Both the position numbers and the translations under genes were made by a program. Under the pieces are notes generated by a model. The model had not been told where the DNA came from and did not search any database. It worked only from the letters and a program-made list of their open reading frames with translations. From positions 1 to 6,660 of the forward strand of contig WQXZ01000097.1 of NCBI GenBank assembly GCA_009781525.1: a DNA stretch of 6,660 nucleotides, given 5' to 3'. Shown piece by piece: positions 1 through 4,300 of the stretch (positions are counted from its first letter, which is position 1; each line of letters opens with the position of its first letter). This DNA comes from Coriobacteriia bacterium. Lineage in GTDB: Bacteria > Actinomycetota > Coriobacteriia > Coriobacteriales > UBA8131.

Positions 1-769
1 CGATAGTTGTCTCGAAAAGTTTGCTGGATATCGCCGCAGTCGCTGCCTCAACAGCGCGATTTTCTCCCGATGATACCCCGATGCCCATCATTGCTGTGCC
101 TGCATCCTTCATCACTGCACGGACATCGTTGAAGTCAAGATTAATCAGGCCAGGAATCGTAATCAGGTCGGTGATTCCCTGGGTGCCCTGGCGTAGGATG
201 TCGTCGGCAATGCGAAAGGCATCAAGCATCGAGACCTTTTTGTCGACGATTTGCAGGAGGCGGTCGTTAGGAATCACAATCAAGGTATCAACTTTACTGG
301 CAAGCAGAGAGATTCCATCTTCAGCCTGCTGACGGCGCTTGCGTCCTTCGAAGCTGAATGGTCGGGTGACAACTCCTACAGTCAGAGCGCCGATCTCGTC
401 ACGGGCGATCTCAGCCACGATCGGAGCACCACCCGTGCCGGTACCACCGCCTTCACCGGCTGTGACAAAGACCATATCGGCACCGTTTAGAGCTTCGCGT
501 ATCTCAGCACGACTTTCTTCGGCTGCCTGGGCACCGATTTCAGGATTCGCGCCAGCACCAAGGCCTCTGGTCAGGTCTTCACCGATATGAACAGTTACAT
601 CAGCATCGCTCATCAGCAAAGCCTGACGGTCAGTGTTAATGGCAACGAACTCTACACCGCGAATGCCCGCTTCAACCATCCGATTAACTGCATTGGTACC
701 CCCGCCGCCAACACCGACAACTTTTATAACAGCCAGATGGTCTCTCCCGGTCATGGTAAGTTCAGGCAT
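1..769 (-). CDS. ftsZ: Cell division protein FtsZ, N-terminal 256 residues (3' end outside window)
   Basis: FtsZ is the tubulin-like GTPase that polymerises at mid-cell into the Z ring and recruits the division machinery. The frame is open from ATG 769-767 to the left edge, giving 256 codons. Seen in the sequence: the nucleotide-binding VGVGGGGTNAVNRM (residues 18-31), AINTD (43-47), the tubulin signature GGGTGTG (107-113) followed by GAP, PNDRLL (167-172), and the T7 synergy loop NLDFNDV (210-216), with the catalytic Asp at 212. The whole GTPase core is intact. The C-terminal linker and the partner-binding tail are outside the window. The start is supported by GGGAGGG just upstream; the next ATG (residue 6) is about 19 nt from that site, too far. 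The N-terminal extension MPELTMTGRDH before LAVIKVVG is of ordinary length. The gene upstream is divergent, so ftsZ is first in its transcription unit here. Confidence 0.98.
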   Translation of the reverse strand, partial: MPELTMTGRDHLAVIKVVGVGGGGTNAVNRMVEAGIRGVEFVAINTDRQALLMSDADVTVHIGEDLTRGLGAGANPEIGAQAAEESRAEIREALNGADMVFVTAGEGGGTGTGGAPIVAEIARDEIGALTVGVVTRPFSFEGRKRRQQAEDGISLLASKVDTLIVIPNDRLLQIVDKKVSMLDAFRIADDILRQGTQGITDLITIPGLINLDFNDVRAVMKDAGTAMMGIGVSSGENRAVEAATAAISSKLFETTI

Positions 770-772
770 AAA

Positions 773-779
773 CCCTCCC
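773..779 (-). promoter_or_regulatory. Ribosome binding site of ftsZ
   Basis: The minus strand reads GGGAGGG followed by TTT and the ATG of ftsZ. Complementarity to the 16S rRNA tail is strong, but spacing is short: 3 nt from the end of the purine run, 4 nt from the GGAGG core. It fixes the start codon at 769-767. Confidence 0.75.
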
Positions 780-794
780 AAATGTAAGGTGAAA

Positions 795-820
795 CAGTGC
801 ATGTGACTTTGTAAGCACTG
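795..820 (-). promoter_or_regulatory. Short inverted repeat in the presumed ftsZ leader
   Basis: CAGTGC (795-800) and GCACTG (815-820) are perfect 6-bp inverted copies separated by 14 nt, lying 26 to 51 bp before the ftsZ start codon. They could form a small stem in the 5' untranslated RNA or be an operator for a dimeric regulator. A match of this size can arise by chance, so function is only suggested by position. Confidence 0.3.
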
Positions 821-853
821 ATTGTATTACCTTTGAATGTTAACACAGCACAA
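821..853 (-). promoter_or_regulatory. Weak candidate promoter for ftsZ
   Basis: Read on the minus strand, TACAAT (826-821) matches the -10 consensus TATAAT at 5 of 6 positions and would start transcription about 45 nt before the ftsZ start codon. The best upstream -35 is TTGTGC (853-848), but the spacing of 21 bp is longer than the normal 16-18. The -10 may therefore be used with an activator, or the true promoter may lie further up. Confidence 0.2.
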
Positions 854-883
854 ATAATCGAGCCAGCCAAATCTAGCACAAAT
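847..883. repeat. Direct repeat AGCACAAAT, two copies
   Basis: AGCACAAAT occurs at 847-855 and again at 875-883, 28 bp start to start, upstream of the candidate ftsZ -10. Paired 9-mers on nearly the same helical face (about 2.7 turns) could bind a regulator. No known regulator motif is recognised. Confidence 0.3.
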
Positions 884-979
884 GTCTGGGATGTATTGAG
901 TTACTTACTCGGTACAGTCTTTCACAACTACCTTTTATACCGATACAGATAATTTGATAGTGTTATGTAGCATATTGCC

Positions 980-995
980 TGTTTCACGTGACAGA
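980..995. promoter_or_regulatory. parS: parS-like centromere site (ParB binding)
   Basis: TGTTTCACGTGACAGA matches the conserved bacterial parS palindrome TGTTTCACGTGAAACA at 14 of 16 positions. The first 12 bases match without a break, including the central TCACGTGA palindrome. The two mismatches are at positions 13 (C for A) and 15 (G for C). ParB binds parS, spreads or clamps along DNA using CTP, and with ParA and SMC segregates the chromosome origin. By hand calculation with equal base frequencies, a match this good is expected about 0.002 times in a window this size. The site lies 211 bp upstream of the ftsZ start. ParB binding is an inference from sequence; a bHLH-like E-box coincidence is not relevant in bacteria. 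Confidence 0.6.
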
Positions 996-1044
996 TTATG
1001 TTCATCTGCACTCAACAAAGCCGTTCGCCGAGGAGAATGACAGC

Positions 1045-1071
1045 ATGTTAGCGAACTATATTGCATTATAA
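1045..1071 (+). CDS. Possible 8-residue leader ORF
   Basis: ATG at 1045-1047 is followed by seven sense codons and TAA (1069-1071), giving MLANYIAL. An AGGAG at 1031-1035 sits 9 nt before the ATG, a better-placed Shine-Dalgarno than either flanking gene has. The peptide lacks runs of one amino acid that would suggest attenuation by starvation. An overlapping ATG at 1037 gives only MTAC. An RBS plus a tiny ORF can arise by chance in 498 bp, so this is tentative. Confidence 0.15.
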   Translation: MLANYIAL

Positions 1072-1091
1072 ATGGTAAAATTATCAGCAAA

Positions 1092-1120
1092 TTGATACTG
1101 ATACGTGACGAATAAAGAAT
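1092..1120 (+). promoter_or_regulatory. Weak candidate promoter for the giant surface-protein gene
   Basis: TTGATA (1092-1097, 5 of 6 to the -35 consensus), a 17-bp spacer and AAGAAT (1115-1120, 4 of 6 to the -10) form a housekeeping-type promoter candidate. It would leave a leader of roughly 140 nt that contains the 1198-1218 hairpin. TATAAA at 1067-1072 is another -10-like string but lacks a fitting -35. Confidence 0.22.
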
Positions 1121-1197
1121 TCAGTCTGAGTGTCTGTAGGGGCGAGGCAGTAATTGTAGTGCAGGTCACCGTTTCCGCCGTATCGAATGTATATGTA

Positions 1198-1218
1198 GCT
1201 AAAGCAGATTGCTTTGGT
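1198..1218 (+). terminator. Leader hairpin, possible attenuator
   Basis: GCTAAAGCA, loop GAT, TGCTTTGGT can pair over 9 bp, including two G-U pairs. The inner six pairs (AAAGCA/TGCTTT) are perfect. It is followed by the U-rich TGTTTTC. It lies about 50 nt before the ATG of the large gene, in its leader. The stem is AU-rich and the U-tract is interrupted, so it would be a weak terminator at best; a regulatory stem in the mRNA is equally possible. Confidence 0.3.
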
Positions 1219-1252
1219 TGTTTTCGTGCGCGATGGTAAAAGACTGCTTAGT

Positions 1253-1258
1253 AAGGGA
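1253..1258 (+). promoter_or_regulatory. Ribosome binding site of the giant surface-protein gene
   Basis: AAGGGA ends 9 nt before ATG 1268-1270. The match to the Shine-Dalgarno consensus is moderate and the spacing is normal. The nearer-looking ATG at 1258 overlaps this site and is out of frame, so 1268 is the start, as the signal peptide beginning there confirms. Confidence 0.6.
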
Positions 1259-1267
1259 TGTGCAGAA

Positions 1268-1387
1268 ATGAGAAATCAAAAGTCTTATCTGAATAAAGCC
1301 ATCAGAATTCTGCTGGTTGGGGTAATAAGCTCAGGGTTGATGCTTAGCAGCCTGTTTTTAGAATTGCCAGACCGCGAAGCATATGCC
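1268..1387 (+). other. Signal peptide of the giant surface protein
   Basis: Residues 1-40. A positively charged start (R2, K5, K10, R13) is followed by a hydrophobic core from about I14 to L31 (ILLVGVISSGLMLSSLFL) and a short polar stretch ending in AYA at 38-40. AYA followed by D41 fits a type I signal peptidase site. No lipobox cysteine and no YSIRK motif is present, so this is ordinary Sec export. Confidence 0.85.
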
Positions 1388-4300
1388 GATGAGTACGGAG
1401 GCTACACGGTGACCGACTACCTTGATGGGGTCGGTACTACTATCTACGATTCGACTGATAAGGTCTATCTGGTAACAGGCGGTTCGAGTGGGTACCCGAC
1501 AGATGGGGTGATTGTTATTAATAACACCACCCCAGGGGTAAAAACCGTACTTGTGCTACTCGACACCTATCGGCAGGGTCTAACCTCGCAAATACAGGTA
1601 GATGGCATTTCAAATGTAGTTGTATATCTGGTTGGAGATAACACTCTTCGATGTATTGGCAGCAGTAACCTACCAAATAGTCGCCAAGCTGGTATATATG
1701 TTGCTCCGAACGCTACGCTGACTATTGAAGGTCCAGGAAACCTAACATCAGTAGCTGGCATGCGCTCCGCTGGTATCGGTGGAATCTATAATGCAGGTGT
1801 TGCCTCTGGAACAAAGATCTTTAACGGATCAGGAACAATCAATGCACGCGGAGATGTAATAAGCCAAAACCGAACAGGGATCGACGAAGGTGGCGGAGCA
1901 GGTATCGGAGGTGGAAATAATGGTACCGGTGGAACCACGATTATCAACAGTGGCACTATCAATGCCTACGGCGGAAACGTAAACAACGCTGGTAGAGGGT
2001 CTGGTATCGGCGGTGGTGGAGGATCAGCAGGCGGTCCGCAGACCGGTGGCAATATTACAATTAACGGTGGTAACGTTACTGCTCGATCTTACGGCTCAAG
2101 CGCAGCAATTGGCGGTGGGTTTAACTCGAATGGTAACTCCGTAACCATAACTGGAGGAGTTGTAGACGCACGATCACAAAATGCAGGTACTGGAATCGGA
2201 GCAGGGGGGTCAAGCAATTGCGGCATAGTGAACATCAGTGGAGGCATTGTTACTGCTTACGGCTCTAATCTAGCAGCAGGGATAGGCAGCGGATTGGGTG
2301 TAAATGGTGGAACGATAAATATTACAGGTGGAATTGTCTATGCACGATGCCTGGCTACAGATTCTTCCGGTGTCGGTGGAGGCGGAGGAGGACGAGCAAC
2401 TATCAACATCACCGGAGGGTCAGTATACTCAATAAACGCCACTGGAATGGTACGCATTAACTATGATCCCACCAATGGGGCAGTCAACGGTAACGCCCGT
2501 GTCTTCATGATCAAGGTGGAGCTGCGAGACAACACAGGTGCGCTGCTACCCTACACCAATCTTTCAATCAAAGTAACTGGAGTAACCACCTACGAGTACC
2601 ATGCGCTTTCAAATCATGAAGGTGTCGCATACATGTGGCTACCGAATGGTACGTATGATTATGCTCTTTATAACCCTGATCTTGGAACCTACTACGATGG
2701 CACAATGGTAGTTAGCGTTCCTGCAAATACAGAGGAGTACGATCCCAATACAAATACTGCTACATATACGATTTCCAACGAGCATCCGCATTGGAGCATC
2801 AGCTCTGATCCTGATTTGTCTTCGACAGACAGAGGCTACGGTACTGCAGCCATATCATTGATGATAGACCATAGCAACCCTGGCTCTCACCCACTTAAGG
2901 CTATCGACAGCGTGATGTGGTACCGCGAAAGCCTGCAAAACCCCCAATATACTCGTGAGCAGTTCATGACTGGTTATGCTGCAGCTGCCAGCGGGAACAA
3001 GGGTGTTGGTGGATATGGCCAGGCGCTTGAACTGGTCGGTTACGGTCCCGACCCTTTCAATAATCAAGATTATCTCTTAAACCTTAACCGAAACGGGCGT
3101 TATTGGTTTCAGATAACCTATAAAGGTGCGAATACCGGATTGGATATCGTACATGTCACATATCTTGACATCGACAATGTCTACACACCGGTTGATGTCT
3201 ACATACAGGAAAAGCTGTCTGGTTCAGGTGAGGTCATCACATCCTACACCAGGCTGGAGCAGGCTAATGATGCTCCATATGGAGTACCACTTGATATGGA
3301 CGATCGCGTATTGGCGAATCCTCGCTTAGGTTATGACTACCTTACCTATGATCGCAATGAGAATATGCCTTCTCCATATTGGCGGATGATCGTATCCTCG
3401 CCATTCAGCTCTACACCAGTAACCGCTTCCTCAGCAGAGATGCCCCTGAATGCCACTTTCATGACAACACCTGATGACTTGGCGAGTAACGGTCTGTCTC
3501 GTTACTTCACTGTGCTCTATGATTTGAATCCAGATTATTGGACAGAACTCGAGGTCTACTTCGTCGCACCTGACGGATCTGCTCTGGATGTGCCCGAAGG
3601 TATGGGGCTCTCAAGCGCAACCATTATGGTTCCTTTGGACGCACCTATAAGCTCTCCGGCAACATCTAATAACTTCCTCGCCAATGGAGGCATGTTTGCT
3701 CCTCCGTATGACGACATTCACATGGCTACAGGCTGGTATATCGCCAACCAGAGCCATTCGGTTTCTGACCTTGGCTCAGGCAGTGATCCAGCAGTCTATT
3801 TTGCTCAGAATGACTTCACACAATTTGACCCGCAGCTGACCTTTGCCGATGTAGCAACCGGACAGCTGGTTGACGGAAAGAAACTCTTTATCGTTTTTTC
3901 CCAGCCTGACGGTAAGGTGCTCGAGAACTACTTCGACATCGGCAGCTTACTTGAAGACCAGGAAAACAAATTACAAGTCCGAGAGCCCAGCTTTTCGCTG
4001 ATCGATGTAGCCGACCCCAGCTATATGAAGGTTGCACCAGATATAACAGGCAAAGTCTGCGTGGGATACGAGATCTTATCCCCAGATTATCAAACGGTAC
4101 TGGTACCTTTTGTTCGCTACGAACTTCCCTCCGATATGCCCGGCGACACGCCACAGTCTGGACTTGTTGTAGCCGAGTACGCTGATGGTTATCAGCTGTT
4201 GCACGCCACATCGGTTGTTAACTTCTATTATGAGGATGCTGTCGGTGGTATTCCGCAAAGCGAGGTTGCCTATGTCGCTGTACGGTGGCGGGGCGAGCGC

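Larger units (their letters stand above)
770..1267. other. Divergent intergenic region between ftsZ and the giant surface-protein gene
   Basis: This 498-bp stretch has no convincing protein-coding gene on either strand and is visibly richer in A and T than its neighbours. It must carry promoters for both flanking genes. It holds a parS-like site, short inverted and direct repeats on the ftsZ side, a possible 8-codon leader ORF with a good Shine-Dalgarno, and a hairpin close to the right-hand gene. These are listed separately. I recognise no tRNA, riboswitch or known small RNA here. Confidence 0.8.

Noticed and set aside
21..590. Three overlapping plus-strand open frames across 21-590, and another at 587-787
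   Set aside because: They lie antisense to ftsZ, whose conserved motifs are intact on the minus strand; their translations show no domain or sensible composition.
1081..1089. DnaA box (TTATCAGCA)
   Set aside because: Only 7 of 9 to TTATCCACA, isolated, and with no cluster of further boxes, so there is no case for an origin here.
1096..1111. Second parS-like site around ATACGTGACG
   Set aside because: Aligned on ACGTGA it matches the parS consensus at only about 8 of 16 positions, no better than chance.
1121..1267. Riboswitch (for example cyclic-di-GMP class) in the leader of the large gene
   Set aside because: I looked for the conserved core words and paired elements and saw none; only the simple hairpin at 1198-1218 stands out.
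1718..2449. CRISPR array or DNA-level tandem repeat
   Set aside because: The repetition is at the protein level (Gly-rich coils) with varied codons and unequal unit lengths, not identical DNA repeats with spacers.
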